Below, in pieces: positions 53,985-61,495 of a stretch of 64,000 nucleotides of DNA; position 1 is the stretch's first letter, and every line of letters starts with the position of its first letter. Below the pieces are notes generated by a model. That model was not told where the DNA came from. It ran no database searches and worked only from the letters and a program-made list of their open reading frames with translations. The translations under genes and the position numbers were made by a program. Location: assembly GCF_000758665.1 (NCBI RefSeq), contig NZ_CP009285.1:2294001-2358000 (forward strand), written 5' to 3'. The DNA is from Paenibacillus borealis (lineage in GTDB: Bacteria; Bacillota; Bacilli; Paenibacillales; Paenibacillaceae).

Positions 53985-54161
53985 TCCTGCCCATAATACA
54001 ACATTTCCGCCATCATTCCGGCCCAAATCCAAAATTGTTGTATAAAAGGCAGGATTTTATCTTGATCAAGCGGCTTAGCAGGATTAATCTTGTATTTTAT
54101 ACAACAATCTTTCCGAACGCCCGGTTACCATTGAATCTAAGTTGCAAAATGTACAACATTT
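53985..54161 (-). repeat. 177-bp multi-core intergenic element, copy 3
   Basis: Same length as copy 2 and collinear with it and copy 1. Cores on the minus strand begin at 54160, 54108, 54056 and 54005 (spacing 52, 52, 51); the third (AATCCTGCC-N5-ATACAACAATT) is inverted. The frame that begins MKYxN in copies 1 and 2 starts with ATA instead of ATG at 54100, but the ribosome-site-like GGAAAG keeps its 8-base spacing and much of the peptide pattern is retained (PAKP, LPFIQQF, MLY). The rest of the 504-base gap contains the terminator above and no gene. Confidence 0.75.
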
Positions 54162-54264
54162 ATGTCTATTGTACCTCCTAAGTAGCCTTCATATCTTAGA
54201 GTTAAAGCAAAGCGGACTTTCATTACAACAAATAAAATCATAATAAGTAACAGGGAGGAAGGAA

Positions 54265-54855
54265 ATGAAAAAAAATAAGCTCTCCAAACTTTTTACTATT
54301 GCCGCATTATTATTAGTTGTTGGCGGTTCGCTTGCTTTTGCAGCTGTTACTACTGCTTGGGCTTCCGGCGCTGCTAAATGGTATAGCAATAGTGAAACTG
54401 CCGAGCCTAATTCAGTAAATTCTTCTAGCGAAAAAACAATTCATTTGCATCCTAACTGGGCAGTTTACTATAAGGATGACAATGAGTTGGCTGATGCTGC
54501 AGATCTAGTGGTTCAAGGGATCGTTAAGGAGGATCTGGGAAGTAACATTGACAATAAGGGAGCCTACTATTCTTATTACACAGATGTTAGCTTGGAAGTC
54601 ACCAAGGTAATCAAAGGTGATCCAGCTGAGGATCAAAAAGCCATTAGAGTATCTCAAATGGGAGGTTCTGACGGAAGTGTGAATGTCGTTGCAGAGGGTT
54701 CTACCAAGTTATTAAAGGATCAAGAGGTGACATTATTCTTAAAAAGGCTTAATGATGAACGTTATATTCCTATAAATGAAGATGAGAGTATATTCGTTAA
54801 TGCAGGGGGAGAGTTTCTTAATACTGCTAATGGTGGTTCCTTGAGTATACAATAA
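54265..54855 (+). CDS. Secreted protein of unknown function
   Basis: 196 residues. A clear signal peptide (MKKNKLSKLFTIAALLLVVG to about residue 33, cleavage near TAWASG) is followed by a ~160-residue domain with alternating strands (ADAADLVVQGIVKED, DVSLEVTKVIKGD, KAIRVSQMGG, DQEVTLFLKRL). The pattern is like small extracellular beta-proteins, but I do not recognise a named family. Its codons and bases are clearly more AT-rich than the neighbours, suggesting transfer or low expression. ATG 54265 follows CAGGGAGGAAGG. It has its own strong terminator. Confidence 0.75.
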   Translation: MKKNKLSKLFTIAALLLVVGGSLAFAAVTTAWASGAAKWYSNSETAEPNSVNSSSEKTIHLHPNWAVYYKDDNELADAADLVVQGIVKEDLGSNIDNKGAYYSYYTDVSLEVTKVIKGDPAEDQKAIRVSQMGGSDGSVNVVAEGSTKLLKDQEVTLFLKRLNDERYIPINEDESIFVNAGGEFLNTANGGSLSIQ

Positions 54856-54877
54856 CCTTAACTATAATCATAACTAT

Positions 54878-54934
54878 AAAAAGCCCGCATTTGTGGATGA
54901 TCCAAGTTGGTCATACCAGTGCGGGCTTTTTGTA
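54878..54934 (+). terminator. Terminator after the secreted protein gene
   Basis: AAAAAGCCCGCA pairs with TGCGGGCTTTTT around a 31-base loop. The flanking A and T runs let it work in both directions, so it may also serve the convergent merR gene. Confidence 0.9.
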
Positions 54935-54992
54935 GTTTGTAGATTATCCTTAACTGCTTTTCTTATTCCACCAGTTAGATCAGCTCTTTTCA

Positions 54993-55370
54993 TTAGGGGA
55001 GTCTGTTTAGTTTGTTTTCCTGGGCATCGATTAAGGCGAGCTTGTAATTGATTTTTTCCAGCATTTTTAACATTCTTGTTAATTGTTCCTCTACCTTGCT
55101 TTTTTGGGTGAACAGCATCAATTTTCTTAGGTGCAGTGTAGGAGCTCCACGCTTGTACAACTCAACGTATTGTTTGATTTCTGACAGAGGCAGCCCTGTC
55201 GAACGAAGAGCCTGAACCGTCTCCACGCACTCGATGTAGTGATCGTTGAATTGCCGGACCCCGTTTGCATCCCGTTCAACCGTCGGCAATACGCCTTCCT
55301 TCTCATAATAACGCAATGTATATGCGGTAATGCCCGTTCTCTCAACGATATCCCTAATCGTATAAGCCAT
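54993..55370 (-). CDS. MerR family transcriptional regulator
   Basis: About 125 residues. The N-terminal winged helix YTIRDIVERTGITAYTLRYY and EKEGVLPTVERDANGVRQF are typical MerR, followed by the TVQALRSTGLPLSEIKQYVEL helix and a dimerisation coiled coil ending near the C-terminus. There is no cysteine-rich metal site, so it is likely of the AdhR/NmlR-like group responding to aldehydes or electrophiles (inference). ATG 55370 with GGCGGTG upstream is preferred over GTG 55382. It is divergent from the SDR gene it probably controls. Confidence 0.88.
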   Translation of the reverse strand: MAYTIRDIVERTGITAYTLRYYEKEGVLPTVERDANGVRQFNDHYIECVETVQALRSTGLPLSEIKQYVELYKRGAPTLHLRKLMLFTQKSKVEEQLTRMLKMLEKINYKLALIDAQENKLNRLP

Positions 55371-55478
55371 AAGATGTTTCACCGCCTATTGAATGTTAGA
55401 GTGACTCTAGTATATTCTACAATCCAGAGTTGCCTCCAGTCCATAAGATCCCTATATAAAAGGCTTGAATTGATAGAT

Positions 55479-55509
55479 TTGACTTAGAGCCGCTTCAATC
55501 CGGTAAGCT
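55479..55509 (+). promoter_or_regulatory. MerR-type promoter of the SDR-esterase genes
   Basis: TTGACT at 55479-55484, a 19-base spacer, then TAAGCT at 55504-55509. A 19-base spacer is the hallmark of MerR-activated promoters. The spacer starts with TAGAG, as in known MerR-family sites, although the dyad (CTTAGAG/...) is imperfect. Confidence 0.55.
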
Positions 55510-55541
55510 GTGAGAACAGCAAATAATAAGGAGGATGTTCA

Positions 55542-56396
55542 ATGACTCAAACAGTGTTAATCACCGGGAGTTCGACCGGACTGGGAAATACAACTGCGAA
55601 GAAGTTTGCGAAGGAAGGATGGAATGTGGTTGCGACGATGCGCAAACCGGACCAGAGCTTGACGGAGGACAATCCCGAACGGATTTTCGTAACAGAACTT
55701 GATGTTACTAAGCCCGCTTCCATCGAAGCGGCTATAGCTGCAGGCATCAGCAGATTCGGCCGGATCGACGCCGTCGTGAACAACGCCGGAATTAGTATCC
55801 TCTCGATATTTGAAGCAACACCCATGGACGTTACGCGCGCGATCTTCGAGACTAATGTCTTCGGTGTCATGAACGTCATTCAGGCAATCACCCCTTATTT
55901 CCGAATGCAAGGCGGCGGCACTATCATCAATATCACTTCAAACGTTGGTTTTGCCTCCAATCCTCTTCTGGCCGTATATGTCTCAACCAAGCATGCCATC
56001 GAGGGGCTGTCCGAATCTCTTGCGTACGAGCTGGAATCGCAAAATATCTCCGTTAAGCTTGTGGAACCCGGAGCCATGATTACAACGAATTTCTCGTCAA
56101 ACACCATGGCCGCAACTCAAAACCTGTCCGTTCCGCAAGCGTACCAGCCTTACTTTGAACATATGATGAACTGCATGCTGGACTATCCGTTTGAGAGTTC
56201 AGATGAGAATCAGGCTGCAGATCAGGTGTATGCCGCGGCATGCGATCCGTCTGACCGGCTGCGCTATCTGGCAGGTCCGGACGCAGAAGAAACAGCCAAA
56301 CTGAGATGGTCCCAGTCAGAAGAGAAGTACATGAGTACCATGCGGGAGCTGTTGGGGCAAACGGCGTGGCGAAATAGACAAGCCGGCATTCAATAA
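55542..56396 (+). CDS. Short-chain dehydrogenase/reductase
   Basis: A 284-residue classical SDR. The NAD(P) loop is TGSSTGLGNTTAKKF, NNAGIS follows, the catalytic serine lies in ITSNVGF, and Y-x-x-x-K is in YVSTKHAIEGLS. ATG 55542 has AAGGAGGATGTTC upstream. The substrate is unknown. Its promoter region is shared with the divergent merR gene, and an esterase gene follows after 37 bases, which suggests a small MerR-induced detoxification unit. Confidence 0.9.
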   Translation: MTQTVLITGSSTGLGNTTAKKFAKEGWNVVATMRKPDQSLTEDNPERIFVTELDVTKPASIEAAIAAGISRFGRIDAVVNNAGISILSIFEATPMDVTRAIFETNVFGVMNVIQAITPYFRMQGGGTIINITSNVGFASNPLLAVYVSTKHAIEGLSESLAYELESQNISVKLVEPGAMITTNFSSNTMAATQNLSVPQAYQPYFEHMMNCMLDYPFESSDENQAADQVYAAACDPSDRLRYLAGPDAEETAKLRWSQSEEKYMSTMRELLGQTAWRNRQAGIQ

Positions 56397-56433
56397 AGAA
56401 TAATAATTCTGCTTCACAAAGGATGGTTGGACA

Positions 56434-57378
56434 ATGGAGGAAAAAGTACATCCGGAACTTAAAAATATGTTTGCTGCCCTGCCAAAGGTTGTATATACCC
56501 GAGAGAATTTGGCAGACCAAAGGAAAGAGATGTATGAATTTGCTGCCGGAATGGCCGCAGCGCTGCCCCTTAATGATGAAGTCCTGATCTCAGAAAGAAC
56601 TGTTCCGGGGGCAGAAGGAGATCCGGATGTCCGCATCAAAATATATGAGCCTAGAGTGAAGAATCATACTCTACCTGGGCTCTTATATATTCACGGCGGA
56701 GGATATATTCTGGGCTCCGCTGATATGATGGATTATACCCTGCAGGAACTGGTATCGGAACTCGAATGTGTTATCGTTTCTGTGGATTACCGGTTGGCCC
56801 CTGAGCATCCGTTTCCAGCTCCTCTCGAAGATTGCTACGCTGCACTCACCTGGTTCTCCGGAAACGCAGAGAAACTGGGAAGCGATTCATCCAGAATCGC
56901 AGTCTTCGGCCCAAGCGCCGGCGGCGGATTAACGGCAGCTGTCTCCTTGCTGGCCAGAGATAGGAATGGCCCACCGATTATGTTTCAAATGCCCCTCTAT
57001 CCGATGCTTGATGATCAGCTCCTTACAAAGTCCAGTAATGAAATAACGGATGACCGAGTATGGAACAAAGCCAAATCCCAATTGGGTTGGGAAATGTATT
57101 TAGGAGAAAAAGGCCAGGAATCCCCTTATGCTGCTCCGGCCCGGGCAGCTGATTTGTCAGGGCTTCCGCCCACATACACATGCGTTGGTGATTTAGATCC
57201 GTTTCGCGATGAAACCATTAATTATGTATCAAGGCTTACGCAGGCAGGTGTGCCGACAGAATTTCATTTGTATCCCGGATGTTTTCATGGTTTCGAAGAA
57301 TACTTTCCTTCTGCGGAGGTCAGCCAAAGAGTGGTGAAAGAATATCAAACAGCTTTAAAACGGGCCTTATACAAATAA
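56434..57378 (+). CDS. Alpha/beta hydrolase (hormone-sensitive-lipase-type esterase)
   Basis: 314 residues of the alpha/beta hydrolase-3 family. The oxyanion motif HGGGYILGS, the nucleophile in FGPSAGGGLT, an Asp in VGDLDPFRDE and a His in PGCFHGFEEYFP form the catalytic set. No signal peptide. It follows the SDR gene closely and ends at a perfect 20-bp inverted repeat. It probably hydrolyses short-chain esters; the natural substrate is unknown. Confidence 0.9.
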   Translation: MEEKVHPELKNMFAALPKVVYTRENLADQRKEMYEFAAGMAAALPLNDEVLISERTVPGAEGDPDVRIKIYEPRVKNHTLPGLLYIHGGGYILGSADMMDYTLQELVSELECVIVSVDYRLAPEHPFPAPLEDCYAALTWFSGNAEKLGSDSSRIAVFGPSAGGGLTAAVSLLARDRNGPPIMFQMPLYPMLDDQLLTKSSNEITDDRVWNKAKSQLGWEMYLGEKGQESPYAAPARAADLSGLPPTYTCVGDLDPFRDETINYVSRLTQAGVPTEFHLYPGCFHGFEEYFPSAEVSQRVVKEYQTALKRALYK

Positions 57379-57392
57379 ACGGCTGATTTCTT

Positions 57393-57446
57393 CAGCAAAA
57401 CAGATAGAGGGCGCGCATTCGCTAAGGAATGCGCGCCCTCTATCTG
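57393..57446. terminator. Perfect 20-bp inverted repeat between convergent genes
   Basis: CAGATAGAGGGCGCGCATTC and its exact complement flank GCTAAG (57401-57446). Read on the minus strand it is followed by TTTTGC (57393-57400), so it ends the GGDEF gene; on the plus strand there is no T tract. Confidence 0.8.
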
Positions 57447-57457
57447 CAGGCCTTGCG

Positions 57458-59068
57458 TTATTTCGGTTGGCGGGTGTATTTTTCATCCACATTTTCGCTG
57501 TACAGATTGGCTTCATTGCCGCCATGATTCTTAGAACGGTACATGGCCAGATCGGCTGCGCGGAGCAGATCATTGATGCTGCTTCCATGCTGCGGATAAA
57601 GGGCTACACCAATGCTGGCAGAGGTATGGAAGCTGGAGCCTTTGTTGACCGACCAGGACTTATTGAACAGCTGGAGCAGACGTGCCAGCATTTCATCGAG
57701 CATCTCCGGACTTGTGAACCGGTGCAGCACAACCGCGAATTCATCGCCGCCGATACGGAATGCCTGGCCTGAGCCCTTGACGGTCTGCTGCAGCTCCCGT
57801 GAGAGCAATTGCAGAAATTCATCCCCGGCCAGATGGCCCAGAGTATCATTAAGCTGTTTGAACCGGTCGCAATCGAGCAGAGCCACGGCAATCTCCTGCC
57901 GGCGTTCCTCCGGCTGATTGATCAGATTCTCCATATACATTTTGAAATGAGCCCGGTTGGGAATGGCGGTTAAATGATCATAGAAGGCCAGCTTGTGCAG
58001 CCTTTCCTCATACTGCTTGCGCTGGGTAATCTCGCGGGATACCAGCATGAATTGCGCAGGGAACGCTCTGCTTCCGGGAATCGGTGTTACTTTGGTCTCC
58101 AGCCATACCCAGTGGCCTTCTGCCGAACGCATACGCAGCTCGGAAATCCGCGGTGAAGCCTGAACTACACTCTTCAGCTTAGCCCAGGAGATCTCGGCTT
58201 CACGGATATAGTTGGAGAGGGGTACTCCCTTGCTTGGAACATAACCAAGCACACTGGAATGTGAAGGGGAGGCGTAGAGGATCAGGCCGTTATGATCGGT
58301 CAATATAATGAAATCCGACATGGTTTCACCGATCAGCTGGTACAGTGATTTCTCTTCCAGCATTTCATTCTGCAATGAGATGAGTCTGCGGCAGAGATAA
58401 ATAATAACCAGGACCAGCAGGAACAGGAATACTGAATAGACAGCGAACAGCGAGCTTTTCAAGTTCCGGAACTCGAGAATAACCTGCCGGGCATAGCTGT
58501 CGATCAGATCCTCCGCGGTATCCAGCGTCCCCCTTACCTGGTTGAGCTGGGTATGAACCGCCAGCGGGGAGTAGACCGCGGGGTTCCAGTTATTCTGTAC
58601 CCGCTGTGAGATCAGTTCCCTTCCGTTATCCTTCCAGAGCTCAACTGAGGTCTCGAACTGCTCCAGCTCGCTTCTGAGCTCACCCAGCAGCAGTTCGCTC
58701 TGCTTCATTCCATTGTATGGGCTGTCTACAGAATCCAGATTGTAGCGGGCGGTACTCACCCGCTGCTGCGCCTGGGCATTATTGTCCTCGAACTCTTGCG
58801 AGAACGCGCTGCGCTGCGCATCGGTTATATTGCCGCCCAGGGAAGTCTGAAGCGCAATGGCCGCCTGATGCAGATCACGGTCGGCATTCAGCACGAGCTC
58901 GGAGTTCTGGTATACATCGTTGTATAGGGAGTCCGACAGTTTATTCATCGTATGATTCAGATACAACAGGGAGGCAACGCTGACGCCAACCAGAAGAACG
59001 GAGATGGAGGTGAATAATAGGATTAATCTGCGTGTGTTTGTGATTTCGGAAAAAACTGCCACTGTCAT
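57458..59068 (-). CDS. Membrane diguanylate cyclase (PAS-GGDEF)
   Basis: About 536 residues. Two membrane helices (LILLFTSISVLLVGVSVASLLYL and LFAVYSVFLFLLVLVIIYLC) bracket a ~190-residue external helical sensor. A PAS domain (~240-365, ending in the PAC-like VSREITQRKQY) and a GGDEF domain (~370-530) follow, with an intact catalytic RIGGDEFAVV and the PNRAHFKMYM start. It makes cyclic di-GMP in response to an external signal. ATG 59068 is used; GTG 59062 gives better spacing to the GGGGAGAGG site, so the exact start is uncertain. Far-upstream in-frame codons lack a site. Confidence 0.9.
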   Translation of the reverse strand: MTVAVFSEITNTRRLILLFTSISVLLVGVSVASLLYLNHTMNKLSDSLYNDVYQNSELVLNADRDLHQAAIALQTSLGGNITDAQRSAFSQEFEDNNAQAQQRVSTARYNLDSVDSPYNGMKQSELLLGELRSELEQFETSVELWKDNGRELISQRVQNNWNPAVYSPLAVHTQLNQVRGTLDTAEDLIDSYARQVILEFRNLKSSLFAVYSVFLFLLVLVIIYLCRRLISLQNEMLEEKSLYQLIGETMSDFIILTDHNGLILYASPSHSSVLGYVPSKGVPLSNYIREAEISWAKLKSVVQASPRISELRMRSAEGHWVWLETKVTPIPGSRAFPAQFMLVSREITQRKQYEERLHKLAFYDHLTAIPNRAHFKMYMENLINQPEERRQEIAVALLDCDRFKQLNDTLGHLAGDEFLQLLSRELQQTVKGSGQAFRIGGDEFAVVLHRFTSPEMLDEMLARLLQLFNKSWSVNKGSSFHTSASIGVALYPQHGSSINDLLRAADLAMYRSKNHGGNEANLYSENVDEKYTRQPK

Positions 59069-59540
59069 CCTCTCCCCGCATAGAACTTTACGAATCTCAT
59101 TGGTGTACCTTGGGTGCATGCGGATCTTATCCTTATGCGGCAAATGGCTGTTTGCTGGCATGATAAAGAGAGTATGTAAGCGGGTCCTATAAGTTGGGGA
59201 AGAGGGAGGTAAATGAAAGAAAAACTCCCGGTTAACCGCAGTTTCTTTTCACCAGTATATAGGACATCCTTCATGCAGAGCAATTGCTGAAATAAATAAT
59301 AAGCCTCATCTTCTCCTGCTGCCGGGTTTACGGGTCGTCAAGCGAACCAGGACCGGGAAGGAGAGTACCTGAGACGTATCACTTTGCTGCTTATTACGAA
59401 GAATTATGTATAACCTACTATTATAAGTATTCTACCCTGTGAGACCTATTACCCACATTTAAAGCAAACGATACTCCCCCGGCATCATTTAAAAGGTAAT
59501 TTGCTGCAACTGCTCCGGGAAACATGGAAAAGATGGATGG
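59069..59540. other. Intergenic region upstream of the GGDEF gene, with hairpin at 59214-59251
   Basis: About 470 bases without a credible gene. A hairpin pairs GAAAGAAAAACT with AGTTTCTTTTC around CCCGGTTAACCGC; its T-rich arms could terminate in either direction. Around 59300-59390 there is GC-rich sequence that may fold (CCGGGTTTACGGG, CCAGGACCGGG). I compared it by eye with cyclic di-GMP and other riboswitch patterns and saw no match. Confidence 0.4.
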
Positions 59541-59585
59541 AACAAGAAAATCCGCCAGCCTCAAGCAAATCTGAGACGGACGGAT
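59541..59585 (-). terminator. Terminator of the MacAB-like operon
   Basis: On the minus strand ATCCGTCCGTCTCA pairs with TGAGGCTGGCGGAT around GATTTGCT, followed by TTTCTTG. Confidence 0.75.
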
Positions 59586-59624
59586 AGAGTAAACAAAGTG
59601 TGAATCTACGGGTATACAAGAATG

Positions 59625-60797
59625 TTAATCGTTACGGAGCGCGTAGATAGGCCGCATTCTGGCTGCCTTGTTTGCCGGGATCATTCCGAATACAACCCCG
59701 ATGATCAAGGAGAACGTGAAGGAGATCAGGACCATATTCCAGGATGTCGCCACATTCATGGTCGTGTATTTCCCCACGGCCCAGCTGGCGCCAAGTCCCA
59801 GCCCGACTCCGATCAGGCCCCCTGTTCCACTTAAGACTACAGACTCAATCATGAACTGCATCATGATGTTGATTTTTTTGGCCCCGATAGCTTTGCGGAT
59901 CCCGATCTCCCGTGTCCGCTCGTTAACGGAGACAATCATAATATTCATGATGCCTATGCCGCCGACGAATAGTGAAATGCCGGCAATGCCGCCCAGCGCC
60001 ATAGAGAGAGTAGCGCTGGTCTCATTCACTGTTTCCAGCATCTCCTGGGAATCGAATACAGAGTAGGAGTTCTCGGCACCGCTGAATTTGGCATCAAGTG
60101 TAGACTCCAGCTCGGTTTTTACATCCTCTACATTGTCATTCGAAGTGGTTGTGATGGTAATCGAGCGGACCCCCTTACTCTGCAGGAACCGTTCAGCGGT
60201 TGAAATAGGAATCAGAATCTTCTCATCGCTGGACCCGCCGCTGGTTGAACCCTTGCTCTCCAGAAGCCCGACGATCTTAAAGCTGCTTCCGTTAAGCTGA
60301 ACTTTTTGGCCTACAGGATTATCCGTGCCGAACAGATCCTCTGCCGTATCTGATCCGATCAAAGCCACCTTTTGCCGGTATTCTGTATCAATCTCCAGCA
60401 GAAACCGTCCGGACTGCACATGGAAATCCTGGACTTCCTCATAGGCAGGTGTTATTCCTTCTACGGATACTGAAACGTTCTCGGTGCCATTCTTGGCGGT
60501 AACATTCCCTGTAATTACGGGAGACACATTCTCTACACCTTCAATTTCTCCAAGTGCCAGAGCTTCCTCATAGGTTAAAGAAGTCGTCGCCCCGCGTCCC
60601 ATAATGTTAACCGTCAGCTGGTTGGTTCCGAGGGAGCTTAAGGACTCCGTAATCTGTGAAGTCGTTCCCTGCCCTACCGAGACGAGTGCGATAACGGAGG
60701 ATACACCGATAATAATGCCCAGCATCGTCAGGAAAGCTCTGATTTTGCTGCTGAGAATACTTTTAAAAGCCATTTTCATACTCTGATACAGCATCAT
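59625..60797 (-). CDS. MacB-type ABC transporter permease
   Basis: A 390-residue FtsX/MacB-family permease. One N-terminal helix (FLTMLGIIIGVSSVIALVSVG) precedes a large extracellular MacB periplasmic-core-like domain (~45-250), and three C-terminal helices (LGGIAGISLFVGGIGIMNIMIVSV, VVLSGTGGLIGVGLGLGASW, LISFTFSLIIGVVFGMIPA) follow. The motif ERTREIGIRKAIGA is the family signature. It overlaps the ATPase stop by four bases. With its two upstream partners it forms a tripartite-like exporter; in Gram-positives these export peptides or confer resistance. Confidence 0.92.
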   Translation of the reverse strand: MMLYQSMKMAFKSILSSKIRAFLTMLGIIIGVSSVIALVSVGQGTTSQITESLSSLGTNQLTVNIMGRGATTSLTYEEALALGEIEGVENVSPVITGNVTAKNGTENVSVSVEGITPAYEEVQDFHVQSGRFLLEIDTEYRQKVALIGSDTAEDLFGTDNPVGQKVQLNGSSFKIVGLLESKGSTSGGSSDEKILIPISTAERFLQSKGVRSITITTTSNDNVEDVKTELESTLDAKFSGAENSYSVFDSQEMLETVNETSATLSMALGGIAGISLFVGGIGIMNIMIVSVNERTREIGIRKAIGAKKINIMMQFMIESVVLSGTGGLIGVGLGLGASWAVGKYTTMNVATSWNMVLISFTFSLIIGVVFGMIPANKAARMRPIYALRND

Positions 60798-61495
60798 GAT
60801 TGCGACACCTTCCGATCCTCAACGAGATCCCCGTCCTGAATCCGGATAATCCGTTTGGCCTGCTCGGCGATTTCGAGGTCATGCGTGATTAATATAATGG
60901 TATGCCCCTGTTGATTCAGCTCCTTGATCATCTCCAGAACTTCCTTGCCTGTCTTGGAATCAAGCGCGCCGGTCGGTTCATCGGCAAGGAGAATCGGAGG
61001 GGTGCCGGCAAGCGCGCGGGCGATAGCCACACGCTGCTGCTGACCTCCTGACAGCTCAGACGGACGATGATCAATCCTGCTCTCAAGACCTACCCTGACC
61101 AGAGCGTTGCGGGCAACTTCTCTGCGCTCCCGGTGAGACATTCCCCGGTAAATTAGCGGCAGCTCGACATTCTCTACTGCCGATAATTTCGGCAGCAGAT
61201 TGAAGTTCTGAAAGATAAAGCCGATTTTCTCGTTGCGGATCTGGGCCAGCTTGTTGTCTGACAGCTTGCGGATTTCCTGGCCGTCCAGGAAATAATCGCC
61301 TTCATTCGCTACATCAAGGCATCCCAGCATGTTCATCAGGGTCGACTTGCCCGAACCGGAGGGGCCGATAATCGCAACAAACTCGCCGTAATCAATGTTG
61401 AAGGTCAGGCCCTTGAGAATCGACATCGATTCTCCGGCCATCGTATAGCTGTGCTGCATATTCTGAACCCGGATTAATGGTTCGGAGGCACTCAT
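60794..61495 (-). CDS. MacB/LolD-type ABC transporter ATPase
   Basis: A 233-residue ATPase with Walker A IGPSGSGKSTLMNMLGCLD, Q-loop FIFQNFNLLPKLSAVENVELP, signature LSGGQQQRVAIARAL, Walker B ILLADEPTGALD, and H-loop ILITHD. It energises the MacB-type permease downstream. Four-base ATGA overlaps link it to the genes on both sides. Confidence 0.96.
   Translation of the reverse strand: MSASEPLIRVQNMQHSYTMAGESMSILKGLTFNIDYGEFVAIIGPSGSGKSTLMNMLGCLDVANEGDYFLDGQEIRKLSDNKLAQIRNEKIGFIFQNFNLLPKLSAVENVELPLIYRGMSHRERREVARNALVRVGLESRIDHRPSELSGGQQQRVAIARALAGTPPILLADEPTGALDSKTGKEVLEMIKELNQQGHTIILITHDLEIAEQAKRIIRIQDGDLVEDRKVSQS

Noticed and set aside
59280..59400. Cyclic di-GMP riboswitch near the GGDEF gene
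   Set aside because: GC-rich and foldable, but the conserved core bases of GEMM-type aptamers are absent on both strands.
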